This document shows positions 1 to 4,878 of a stretch of DNA of 8,901 bases, piece after piece (within the stretch, counting starts at the first letter, position 1; every line of letters starts with the position of its first letter). Location: assembly GCA_036384495.1 (NCBI GenBank), contig DASVMD010000033.1, forward strand, positions 1-8,901. Reading direction: 5' to 3'. Under the pieces are notes generated by a model that was not told the DNA's origin, ran no database searches, and worked only from the letters and a program-made list of their open reading frames with translations. The translations under genes and the position numbers were made by a program. Source of the DNA: JAQGHB01 sp036384495. GTDB lineage: Bacteria; Patescibacteriota; Saccharimonadia; Saccharimonadales; UBA4665.

Positions 1-330
1 AACCAAGCGCTCGAAGAGCTGCCCGGCGAGCATGTCAAAAACATCAAAAACGTGGCAATTTTATACGAAGATGAGCCCACGCCCGAGCAACGGCAAAAAT
101 CCAACCTAACACCGTACCAAACGCTGCTCGGACTGTACGAAGGCGTGCCGCTTAGCCAGCGCCAAGGCCACGCCGCGCTGTTTCCAGACAGGATTACGCT
201 GTTCAGGCTGCCGCTGCAAGCGCAGGCCCAGACCCCCGAAGAGCTCAAGGAGGCAATCAAGCACACGTTGTGGCACGAAATCGCTCATTATTACGGCTTA
301 GACCACAAGCGCATCAACGAGTTGGAGTAA
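1..330 (+). CDS. Zincin-like metallopeptidase family protein, 5' truncated by window start
   Basis: This is a small soluble protein of the zincin-like metallopeptidase family (Pfam Zincin_1, PF06262). The frame is open from base 1, so the true start lies upstream. A GTG at 52 is internal, because family members begin with a helical segment matching the residues encoded before it. Visible family signatures are an E-D-E-P-T-P-E stretch (about bases 67-90), an L-L-G-L-Y-E-G-V-P-L block, P-D-R-I-T-L-F-R, and the zinc motif W-HEIAHYYGLDH. The last fits HExxHxxGxxH (bases 274-306), with two zinc-binding histidines, the catalytic glutamate and a possible third ligand. 109 residues are visible, near the usual length of about 110-140. 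The physiological substrate of the family is not established. Two of its arginines use AGG. Family assignment is confident; function is unknown beyond probable zinc binding. Confidence 0.88.
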   Translation, partial: NQALEELPGEHVKNIKNVAILYEDEPTPEQRQKSNLTPYQTLLGLYEGVPLSQRQGHAALFPDRITLFRLPLQAQAQTPEELKEAIKHTLWHEIAHYYGLDHKRINELE

Positions 331-334
331 TTGC

Positions 335-375
335 TATAGCTTATGCCCAGGATTTCTGGCACAATATAAGCTATG
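335..375 (+). promoter_or_regulatory. Long imperfect palindrome spanning the start codon of the small membrane protein
   Basis: ATAGCTTAT (336-344) pairs perfectly with ATAAGCTAT (366-374), with a G-T wobble possible at each end. Inside the loop CCAG (347-350) pairs with CTGG (356-359). The 3' arm contains the ATG at 373-375, so an mRNA reading through from the upstream peptidase gene could hide this start codon. A transcript starting at the nearby -10 box would lack the 5' arm. There is no T-run after it, so it does not look like an intrinsic terminator. The pairing is read directly from the sequence; a regulatory role is inference. Confidence 0.4.
357..365 (+). promoter_or_regulatory. Candidate extended -10 (TGG-CACAAT), leaderless promoter
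   Basis: CACAAT at 360-365 is preceded by TGG, an extended -10 (TGn) signature, and is followed by seven bases and then the ATG at 373. Initiation would fall on or next to the start codon, and no Shine-Dalgarno is present. The hexamer is only a 4/6 match to TATAAT, so on its own it is weak. It gains support from the same spacing at six other genes in the window. Confidence 0.4.
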
Positions 376-651
376 AATCAAACGTTTTGGGATAAATTCT
401 GGAAAGATAAACATGGCGATGTGGTGGTGTATCAGCGGCCAAACGCGTGGATTATAGGCTGGTTAGTGCTGGCGATCATCGCGGCATTTACCTACGGCGG
501 CTTCTCCCACGCAATCAGCAAGATTGCCACGGTGGTTTTGATTATTTGGTCGCTACTCGAGCTCTTTCAAGGAGTTAATTACTTCCGCCGCACACTCGGA
601 CTGCTCGTGTTGCTGGTCAGTGTTGGCCATCTCTTTGGCATCGGATTGTAG
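373..651 (+). CDS. Small three-helix membrane protein, hypothetical
   Basis: A 92-residue protein of unknown function. The N-terminal ~25 residues are polar, mixed charge and aromatic (W6, W10, then a V-V-V-Y-Q-R-P-N segment). Three hydrophobic segments follow, at about residues 26-43, 46-64 and 73-91, so it is probably an integral inner-membrane protein. A conserved-looking F-Q-G-V-N-Y-F-R-R motif (residues 65-73) lies between the second and third helices. There is no cleavable signal peptide. I believe similar short proteins with a Q-R/K-P-N segment before the first helix occur in Saccharibacteria, but I cannot verify this here. The start at 373 is chosen because a -10-like box ends seven bases upstream; there is no Shine-Dalgarno. 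It lies 42 bases after the peptidase gene and 41 bases before the DUF427 gene. Confidence 0.75.
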   Translation: MNQTFWDKFWKDKHGDVVVYQRPNAWIIGWLVLAIIAAFTYGGFSHAISKIATVVLIIWSLLELFQGVNYFRRTLGLLVLLVSVGHLFGIGL

Positions 652-675
652 TCAGAACCACATGAGTACTATATA
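646..675 (+). promoter_or_regulatory. Candidate promoter for the DUF427 gene (TTGTAG-N18-TATATA)
   Basis: TTGTAG at 646-651 overlaps the upstream stop codon. It is followed after 18 bases by TATATA at 670-675; TACTAT at 667-672 is an alternative hexamer. Transcription would start near 680-682, leaving a leader of about a dozen bases that contains the Shine-Dalgarno at 683-688. The AT-rich stretch leaves the exact hexamer uncertain. Confidence 0.4.
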
Positions 676-682
676 AAAGCAA

Positions 683-688
683 AAGGAG
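683..688 (+). promoter_or_regulatory. Shine-Dalgarno AAGGAG for the DUF427 gene
   Basis: AAGGAG ends four bases before the ATG at 693. The spacing is short but workable. It matters because most starts in this window have no Shine-Dalgarno at all, so this gene is translated by the leadered route. Confidence 0.7.
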
Positions 689-692
689 TTAT

Positions 693-995
693 ATGAAAGC
701 AATTTGGAACGACATCGTCATCGCTGAGGCCGACAAGGCCGATCTTATTTATATCGAGCAAAATTGGTACTTTCCGCCGTCCAGCGTGAAGCAAGAATTC
801 TTACGCAAAAGCGACACGCCGTACACCTGTCCGTGGAAAGGCGTTTGTCAGTACTTCGATGTCGGCCAGGGCGACAACTGGAGTAAGGACAACGCGTGGA
901 GCTACCCCGAGCCGCTACCCACCGCCATCGAAACCGTCAAAAAAGACTTCACCGACTACGTCGCCTTCTGGCGTGATGTAAAAGTCACAGAATAA
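693..995 (+). CDS. DUF427 domain-containing protein
   Basis: A 100-residue single-domain protein of the DUF427 family (Pfam PF04248, also called NTP_transf_9). Family landmarks run through the whole length: an N-terminal M-K-A-I-W-N strand, Y-F-P-P (residues 26-29), the signature CPWKG (46-50), a Y-F-D-V strand, W-S-Y-P-E-P (69-74) and the terminal V-A-F-W (90-93). Members are small beta-rich cytosolic proteins whose biochemical function is not firmly established; the nucleotidyltransferase name is tentative. Length is normal for a single-domain member. The start is supported by AAGGAG four bases upstream and by the family N-terminus. A stem-loop begins right after its stop codon. No neighbour suggests a pathway. 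Confidence 0.92.
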   Translation: MKAIWNDIVIAEADKADLIYIEQNWYFPPSSVKQEFLRKSDTPYTCPWKGVCQYFDVGQGDNWSKDNAWSYPEPLPTAIETVKKDFTDYVAFWRDVKVTE

Positions 996-1013
996 AAGCT
1001 GCCCTGGCGGCTT
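996..1013 (+). terminator. Weak hairpin after the DUF427 gene, no U-tract
   Basis: AAGCTGC (996-1002), loop CCTG, GCGGCTT (1007-1013) form a seven-pair stem with one G-U pair, starting directly after the TAA at 993-995. The only downstream T-rich stretch is a short one at 1026-1030, so it is at best a weak terminator or an mRNA 3' end stabiliser. Its 3' end overlaps the -35-like TTGCGA of the next gene. Confidence 0.3.
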
Positions 1014-1040
1014 GCGAGCTATGTCTATTTGGCCTATGCT
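1012..1040 (+). promoter_or_regulatory. Promoter TTGCGA-N17-TATGCT, leaderless start at 1047
   Basis: TTGCGA (1012-1017) and TATGCT (1035-1040) are separated by exactly 17 bases. The -10 hexamer ends six bases before the ATG at 1047, which puts +1 on the A of the start codon. This decides the start: a TTG at 1029 in the same frame lies upstream of the -10 box and could not be on this transcript. Confidence 0.55.
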
Positions 1041-1046
1041 GAGGCC

Positions 1047-2189
1047 ATGGAAGGTGAACGCCCAGCGCTTGGGCCCGAATTGTCAATTCACGAGCAAATA
1101 AAGCAGGGAATTGATACATTCGAGGCCTTCATTGCTCTCAGTAACTCCGAGGGGGACAGCGCTGCCATTAAGCAGCGCATTCCCGAAATGGAGCGAGCGC
1201 TGAATAGCCTGTGGTACCAGACGGGGATGATGGACGAGTGCTGCGTAGTCACAGGGTACGGCATCCGGCCGGAGCGGGTCATTGAAGCTCTCGAATCCGA
1301 AGCCGATGATTCGGATGCCGAAGGCGATACAATATCCGAAGATGGAAATCAAGAACAAGGCCCGCTCTATCGCCTTAGTACAGATGAGATTAATCAGGAT
1401 TACGCTTATAGCCAGGGCTTCACAGTAGTCGACTTTTTTGGAAACGGTGAGTATGCCCTTTGGCACAAATTTCTCATCAACCAAGAGGAGATTGTTCATC
1501 ATCCGCTAATAAAGGATACCCGTAACGTATATATGTATGTCCGGGCTACCACTATGCAATGCATACCTCAAACAGCCTTTGAAGACCTGGATCCACTACG
1601 CTTTTACACGCAAGCCTTGGATATTGTGAACGAAAATCGCCAAGTCGAAGTGCTCAATAGGTTTTCCAATGATGTTGTACGTTTGATTCATTCAAAATAT
1701 TTTCGAAGACACGACACCGGGCCAGTACAGCTCCGCAAGGTCGAAAGGATTATTCAGAAGGCCGAGCTGACGACGGCTATTAAAGGTTCACAGATTCTGG
1801 CCGAGCCTCAGCTTATCTATCGTCCCGTATTCGAGGACGGTCAACTTGTTTACGAGCCAATTCCTCTCGAAAATATTTCCCTGGGCGGTCTTTGTATGGG
1901 TTTGGACGTGATTGGCAAGCAGGCACTTGCAGAGCAGCCACTCAGATACGTTAAGGATCTGCCACAAGCGCAAGACGGTCTATCGGTGATTGTCGAACTT
2001 GATGACGAAGGCAATTTAGCCAGCGACCTGGATGCTGCCGGCCTGGCGGTCGAAGAGGTTGTATATATCCCGCTTTCCAGTCAAAGTTTTGACGCCATAA
2101 TATTCCCGCCTGAAGCTGTTGAAATGGCTATCCAAGATAGGCTCGAAGAAAGAGGCCTTCGCATGGAGCCCGAGCCTCCCCGCTATTAG
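1047..2189 (+). CDS. Orphan hypothetical protein, 380 residues, with central acidic linker
   Basis: I do not recognise a family. The protein is soluble-looking, with no signal peptide or membrane helix. It shows an N-terminal helical region (about residues 10-60) and a strongly acidic low-complexity linker (about 80-104, rich in E, D and S). A mixed alpha/beta region follows (about 107-300), with aromatic strands such as Y-S-Q-G-F-T-V-V-D-F-F and a basic helical patch (F-R-R-H-D to V-E-R-I-I-Q-K). The C-terminal part contains short strands and an I-I-F-P-P segment, and the tail is E/P/R-rich. I see no catalytic motif. The start at ATG 1047 is set by the promoter geometry; there is no Shine-Dalgarno. 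Codon use differs from neighbours: 6 of 22 arginines are AGA/AGG and ATA is used repeatedly. It ends 17 bases before msrA, yet msrA has its own -10 box. It is likely lineage-restricted; function unknown. Confidence 0.8.
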   Translation: MEGERPALGPELSIHEQIKQGIDTFEAFIALSNSEGDSAAIKQRIPEMERALNSLWYQTGMMDECCVVTGYGIRPERVIEALESEADDSDAEGDTISEDGNQEQGPLYRLSTDEINQDYAYSQGFTVVDFFGNGEYALWHKFLINQEEIVHHPLIKDTRNVYMYVRATTMQCIPQTAFEDLDPLRFYTQALDIVNENRQVEVLNRFSNDVVRLIHSKYFRRHDTGPVQLRKVERIIQKAELTTAIKGSQILAEPQLIYRPVFEDGQLVYEPIPLENISLGGLCMGLDVIGKQALAEQPLRYVKDLPQAQDGLSVIVELDDEGNLASDLDAAGLAVEEVVYIPLSSQSFDAIIFPPEAVEMAIQDRLEERGLRMEPEPPRY

Positions 2190-2191
2190 AA

Positions 2192-2200
2192 TGCTATACT
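2192..2200 (+). promoter_or_regulatory. Extended -10 TGC-TATACT, leaderless promoter of msrA
   Basis: TATACT (2195-2200), preceded by TGC, ends exactly six bases before the ATG at 2207. No -35-like sequence is placed 17 bases upstream, which suits an extended -10 promoter. The bases between (AGAAGC) are purine-rich but too close to the ATG to act as a Shine-Dalgarno, so a leaderless mRNA is predicted. Confidence 0.6.
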
Positions 2201-2206
2201 AGAAGC

Positions 2207-2692
2207 ATGAACAAAGCACTATTCGCCGCCGGCTGTTTTTGGGGAGTTCAGTTCTATTTTGACGAAGTTCCTGGGGTTGTCGCGACCACGGTCGGGTATA
2301 CTGGCGGGCACACTGAAAACCCTACATACGAAGAAGTTTGCACGCATACTACCGGCCACGCCGAGGCGGTATTAATCGAATTTGACCCCGAAGAAGTAAC
2401 GTATGAAACACTGGTGCGCCAATTCTTCCGCATGCACGATCCCACCCAACTGAACAGGCAGGGGCCAGATGTCGGCGACAGCTATCGCACGGCAATTTTT
2501 TACTTCGATGACAACCAAAAACAAACCGCCGAACAAGTCAAAAAAGATGTCCAACCCAACTTTGACAAGCCCATCGTTACCGAAATTATTAAAGCCGGCC
2601 CATTTTACGAAGCCGAAGAGTATCACCAAAAATACACCCAAAAAACCGGCATCGGCATGTGCCACATCCCATACGCGCCAATCGACACCTAG
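2207..2692 (+). CDS. msrA: Peptide methionine (S)-S-oxide reductase MsrA
   Basis: MsrA reduces methionine-S-sulfoxide, free or in proteins, repairing oxidative damage in the cytosol with thioredoxin as usual reductant. The 161 residues cover one complete domain: G-C-F-W-G with the catalytic cysteine C10, G-Y-T-G-G (30-34), G-H-A-E-A-V (50-55) carrying the catalytic glutamate E53, H-D-P-T (77-80), a R-Q-G-P-D-x-G block with Y-R-T-A-I (84-97), and A-E-E-Y-H-Q (136-141). C152 near the C-terminus is the probable resolving cysteine; C45 is a third. The position five after the catalytic cysteine is Gln where Glu is common, a mild variant. The start is fixed by a -10 box six bases upstream and by the family N-terminus directly before G-C-F-W-G. 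There is no MsrB domain or neighbour, so R-sulfoxide repair must be encoded elsewhere if present. The gene overlaps no other and lies 15 bases before the HAD gene. Confidence 0.97.
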   Translation: MNKALFAAGCFWGVQFYFDEVPGVVATTVGYTGGHTENPTYEEVCTHTTGHAEAVLIEFDPEEVTYETLVRQFFRMHDPTQLNRQGPDVGDSYRTAIFYFDDNQKQTAEQVKKDVQPNFDKPIVTEIIKAGPFYEAEEYHQKYTQKTGIGMCHIPYAPIDT

Positions 2693-2700
2693 TGTACACT
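2691..2700 (+). promoter_or_regulatory. Perfect 10-bp palindrome containing the -10 box (TACACT) of the HAD gene
   Basis: AGTGTACACT is fully self-complementary and overlaps the msrA stop codon. Its right half, TACACT (2695-2700), ends seven bases before the ATG at 2708, matching the leaderless spacing seen elsewhere. A palindrome on a -10 box could be a small operator, but at ten bases it may also be chance. Confidence 0.4.
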
Positions 2701-2707
2701 GTAGGTA

Positions 2708-3325
2708 ATGGCTGCCATTATCTTTGATTTCGACGGAACGATCGCCGATACGAACGACCATTTTATTGACTTTGTGGCCGGCGAAGCGCACAAGCAAGTG
2801 ACCCCTGAGTTGCGTAAAGATCTGCGCGGGCTGCCGCTGGCGGCTGTCTCGCGCCGGGTCGGGCATCCGTGGTGGCGCTTGCCGCTGCTATATTACAAGG
2901 GTCGCAAGGCTATGGAGCCGTTCATGAAAGACATGCGGGCGTTCAAAGGCATGCCGGAAGTTATTCGCAAACTGCACGCCGAGGGCCACGAATTGTTCAT
3001 CGTGAGTAGTAACAGTGCCAAAAATGTTGGCGTATTCTTAAAACGTCACAACATTCACAAAGAATTTTTCCAGATCTACGGCGGCGTGTTTATCTTTGGC
3101 AAGGCCGCCACGCTGCGCAAATTGCTCAAAGACCACAGCATTGAGCTCAAAAATGCCGTCTACGTCGGTGATGAGCTGCGCGACATGCAAGCCGCCGAGT
3201 CGCTCAAGATGCGGGCCGTAGGCGTGTTGTGGGGCTTTGCTCGGCCGGGTGTGCTGGAATCCACCAAACCGTTCGCCGTGGCCGCCACGCCAGATGATCT
3301 GCTGCGAGTTCTCGAAGAAATCTGA
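2708..3325 (+). CDS. HAD-superfamily hydrolase, phosphoglycolate-phosphatase-like
   Basis: A 205-residue haloacid dehalogenase-type phosphatase. Motif I is F-D-F-D-G-T (residues 6-11), with nucleophile D7 and general acid D9. A helical cap (about 16-78) follows, with an unusual tryptophan/proline-rich H-P-W-W-R-L-P segment. Motif II is I-V-S-S-N-S (98-103), the motif III lysine is K132 in F-G-K-A-A-T, and motif IV is V-G-D-E-x-R-D (153-159). The C-terminal W-G-F-A-R-P-G and T-P-D-D-L-L segments are typical of Gph/YjjG-like proteins. Probable reaction: Mg2+-dependent hydrolysis of a small phosphate ester in the cytosol. The substrate cannot be read from the sequence; phosphoglycolate is only one possibility. 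All motifs are intact. The start follows a -10 box by seven bases with no Shine-Dalgarno. TGA is the stop, at a normal family length. Confidence 0.92.
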   Translation: MAAIIFDFDGTIADTNDHFIDFVAGEAHKQVTPELRKDLRGLPLAAVSRRVGHPWWRLPLLYYKGRKAMEPFMKDMRAFKGMPEVIRKLHAEGHELFIVSSNSAKNVGVFLKRHNIHKEFFQIYGGVFIFGKAATLRKLLKDHSIELKNAVYVGDELRDMQAAESLKMRAVGVLWGFARPGVLESTKPFAVAATPDDLLRVLEEI

Positions 3326-3332
3326 GCTGCAC

Positions 3333-3341
3333 TGCTACAAT
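3333..3341 (+). promoter_or_regulatory. Extended -10 TGC-TACAAT, leaderless promoter of the nuclease gene
   Basis: TACAAT (3336-3341) with TGC in front ends seven bases before the ATG at 3349. The intervening AGAAGTA resembles the AGAAGC before msrA. No Shine-Dalgarno at useful spacing is present and no clear -35 is seen. Confidence 0.58.
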
Positions 3342-3348
3342 AGAAGTA

Positions 3349-4128
3349 ATGGCATATCAACGGGAACGATCAGCGCCCTACAAACCGGGGCAGGCGGCAG
3401 CGTACAAGGTTTCGCGCTCAAAAATTGAGCTGTTTAAGCAGTGTCCGCGCTGTTTCTGGCTGGATGCGCGGCTGAAAATTACCCGGCCGTCAAGCCCGCC
3501 GTTCAACATCAACAAAGCCATCGACGAATTATTCAAAAAAGAGTTCGACGTTCATCGTGCCGCCGGTACACCACACCCGCTGATGACCAAACACGGCGTC
3601 AAAGCCGTGCCGTTCCAGCACAAAGACCTCGACACCTGGCGCTACAATTTTACAGGGGTGGTAGCAGTGCATAAGCCGACGAATCTACATGTTTTTGGCG
3701 CCATCGACGACGTCTGGGTGAACGATGACGGCGAGCTAATCGTAGTCGACTACAAAGCCACCGCGAAATCAAGCGATGTCAGTATCGATTCGCCGTGGCA
3801 GATCAGCTACAAGCGCCAGCTCGAAGTCTACCAATGGCTGCTCCGCCAAAACGGCTTCCAAGTCAGCGACACCGGCTATTTTGTATACACCAACGGTCGC
3901 ATGGATCTAGACGGCTTCAACGACCGCGTCGAATTCCGCACCACCGTGATTCCGTACAAGGGCAGCGACAAGTGGATTGAGCCGACCTTGGCCGACATGA
4001 AAGCCTGCATCGAAAACGACAACATGCCCCCCATCGGCACGGCCGCCATGGGCGGCCCCTGCGAATTCTGCACCTACGCCCGTCAACGCACTGAGCTGAC
4101 GCTCAAACACCTCAAAAATAATCCTTGA
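3349..4128 (+). CDS. PD-(D/E)XK nuclease, Cas4/RecB-like, with CxxC pairs
   Basis: A 259-residue protein of the PD-(D/E)XK nuclease superfamily (Cas4, RecB/AddB nuclease domain type). Seen in order: S-R-S-K-I-E-L-F-K-Q-C-P-R-C (C32, C35), the usual N-terminal helix-plus-cysteine entry of this group; G-A-I-D-D (118-121) with metal ligand D120; E-L-I-V-V-D-Y-K (129-136) with D134 and K136; Q157 and Y161 in R-Q-L-E-V-Y, the QxxxY motif; and C-E-F-C (238-241) near the C-terminus, with C220 before it. The catalytic set is complete, so it is probably an active metal-dependent DNA nuclease. The cysteines could bind an iron-sulfur cluster or zinc. No cas genes, repeats or helicase lie nearby, so a role in repair, recombination or DNA processing is more likely than CRISPR adaptation. 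It begins seven bases after a -10 box and ends at a TGA that overlaps the next promoter. Confidence 0.88.
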   Translation: MAYQRERSAPYKPGQAAAYKVSRSKIELFKQCPRCFWLDARLKITRPSSPPFNINKAIDELFKKEFDVHRAAGTPHPLMTKHGVKAVPFQHKDLDTWRYNFTGVVAVHKPTNLHVFGAIDDVWVNDDGELIVVDYKATAKSSDVSIDSPWQISYKRQLEVYQWLLRQNGFQVSDTGYFVYTNGRMDLDGFNDRVEFRTTVIPYKGSDKWIEPTLADMKACIENDNMPPIGTAAMGGPCEFCTYARQRTELTLKHLKNNP

Positions 4129-4153
4129 AAAATTACATAAAAGGTATTATAGT
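4125..4153 (+). promoter_or_regulatory. Promoter TTGAAA-N17-TATAGT upstream of the second orphan gene
   Basis: TTGAAA (4125-4130) overlaps the nuclease stop codon. It is followed after 17 bases by TATAGT (4148-4153); TATTAT at 4145-4150 is an alternative. Nine bases separate the hexamer from the ATG at 4163, so the leader would be about zero to three bases, again leaderless or nearly so. Both elements and the spacing are good. Confidence 0.55.
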
Positions 4154-4162
4154 AATCTCTCA

Positions 4163-4807
4163 ATGAGAGCAGGCGAAAGTTATATTGATTACTGCGTTAG
4201 AGCCGTGCAGAGTATCGACGTCCAGGCTTTATCTATGCGCGTGCCAGGGATTCGAATCGGAGAAGATGGTGGAGAATACAGGACTAGAGCAATCGGGGAA
4301 ATAGAAGTTTGCGATGCGTCTATATTCGCGGCAGTCAAACTGCCAAAAGGGAGAGCCGATCCTATCCTTAAGACGCAAACTGAGTTGAGCGGAATTGAGC
4401 TATTGCTCAGTCGCATCCCCGAACTTACTCCCCAAGTTCCTCAATTTATGGGCTTAATTGCAGTGGAGGGCGGTAAACCAAGGGCAATTCTAACCGAAGA
4501 TGCTAGTCGTGGCGGCCAAGAAGAAGTGCAAGCTTTGTGGTCTAATATGGAGCTTGCGGAGCGCGTAGAAGCGGCTTTTTCGCGAAAAGAAGACTTTGAT
4601 TATGAAGTTGATGATGAATCAATTGAGCAAATATTGTCGTTCATGGTTGGGGGCCAGCAACGATTGCTCGACTTTACACCGCCTCCAGTAAGAAATCTAG
4701 GCACTGACGATGTATTCGACCAGCGTGCTGACGAAGTTCTGTTAGAGGGCAGGGATCTGGTTATTGATCTTCCGGCAAGTTCTCCATTGGCGCAGGCAAT
4801 CGCTTGA
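4163..4807 (+). CDS. Orphan hypothetical protein, 214 residues, kinase N-lobe-like first half
   Basis: I cannot assign a family. The protein is soluble-looking and acidic, with no signal peptide or membrane helix. The first ~120 residues follow the order of a kinase-fold N-lobe: a strand with A-A-V-K (56-59) and K59 in the beta-3 lysine position, a helix T-E-L-S-G-I-E-L-L-L (73-82) with glutamates E74 or E79, V-P-Q-F-M-G (92-97), then a hydrophobic strand and hinge-like A-I-L-T-E-D-A-S-R-G-G (108-118). The second half (helix, then L-L-D-F-T-P-P at about 168-174) has no HxD catalytic loop, so an active kinase is not supported. This fold suggestion is inference from pattern only. Half of its arginines (8 of 16) are AGA/AGG, far more than its neighbours, as in the orphan at 1047. 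The start follows a promoter by nine bases without a Shine-Dalgarno, and the stop is TGA. Confidence 0.75.
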   Translation: MRAGESYIDYCVRAVQSIDVQALSMRVPGIRIGEDGGEYRTRAIGEIEVCDASIFAAVKLPKGRADPILKTQTELSGIELLLSRIPELTPQVPQFMGLIAVEGGKPRAILTEDASRGGQEEVQALWSNMELAERVEAAFSRKEDFDYEVDDESIEQILSFMVGGQQRLLDFTPPPVRNLGTDDVFDQRADEVLLEGRDLVIDLPASSPLAQAIA

Positions 4808-4834
4808 CACGTCACCCCTGTTAGAACAAAAATT

Positions 4835-4860
4835 GCTAAGAAGTTAGCTTGGTGGGCTAA
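4835..4860 (+). promoter_or_regulatory. Mutually exclusive small hairpins upstream of serS
   Basis: GCTAA (4835-4839), TTAGC (4844-4848) and GCTAA (4856-4860) are arranged so that the middle arm can pair with either neighbour. Loops are GAAG or about seven bases. Five-pair stems are weak. The set lies upstream of the predicted serS transcription start, so it could act only on read-through RNA or as DNA repeats. Confidence 0.2.
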
Positions 4861-4866
4861 ATAGGG

Positions 4867-4872
4867 TATACT
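4867..4872 (+). promoter_or_regulatory. -10 box TATACT, leaderless promoter of serS
   Basis: TATACT ends exactly six bases before the ATG at 4879. A poor -35-like TTAGCT (4844-4849) lies 17 bases upstream. The intervening AGGGGC is purine-rich but adjacent to the ATG, so it cannot act as a normal Shine-Dalgarno. An essential tRNA synthetase with this arrangement shows that leaderless starts are not limited to minor genes here. Confidence 0.6.
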
Positions 4873-4878
4873 AGGGGC

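Noticed and set aside
52..54. GTG as start of the metallopeptidase
   Set aside because: The frame is open to base 1 and the residues before it fit the family's N-terminal part, so the gene begins outside the window.
1029..1046. TTG start six codons upstream of ATG 1047 in the orphan gene
   Set aside because: It lies upstream of and within the predicted -10 box (1035-1040), and no Shine-Dalgarno precedes it; the promoter geometry selects ATG 1047.
3349..4128. CRISPR adaptation module on the basis of the Cas4-like nuclease
   Set aside because: No cas1, cas2 or other cas genes and no spaced direct repeats are present in the window.
3323..4807. TGA recoding as glycine (as in Gracilibacteria/Absconditabacteria)
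   Set aside because: TGA ends three genes at normal lengths and is absent inside serS, hpf and the visible secA frame, so it is a stop codon here.
4804..4809. TTGACA consensus -35 at the end of the second orphan gene
   Set aside because: No -10-like hexamer is found at 16-19 bases downstream; it overlaps the stop codon and is probably chance.
4808..4878. T-box riboswitch upstream of serS
   Set aside because: The gap is only 71 bases, has no T-box consensus or specifier-loop architecture, and serS appears leaderless.
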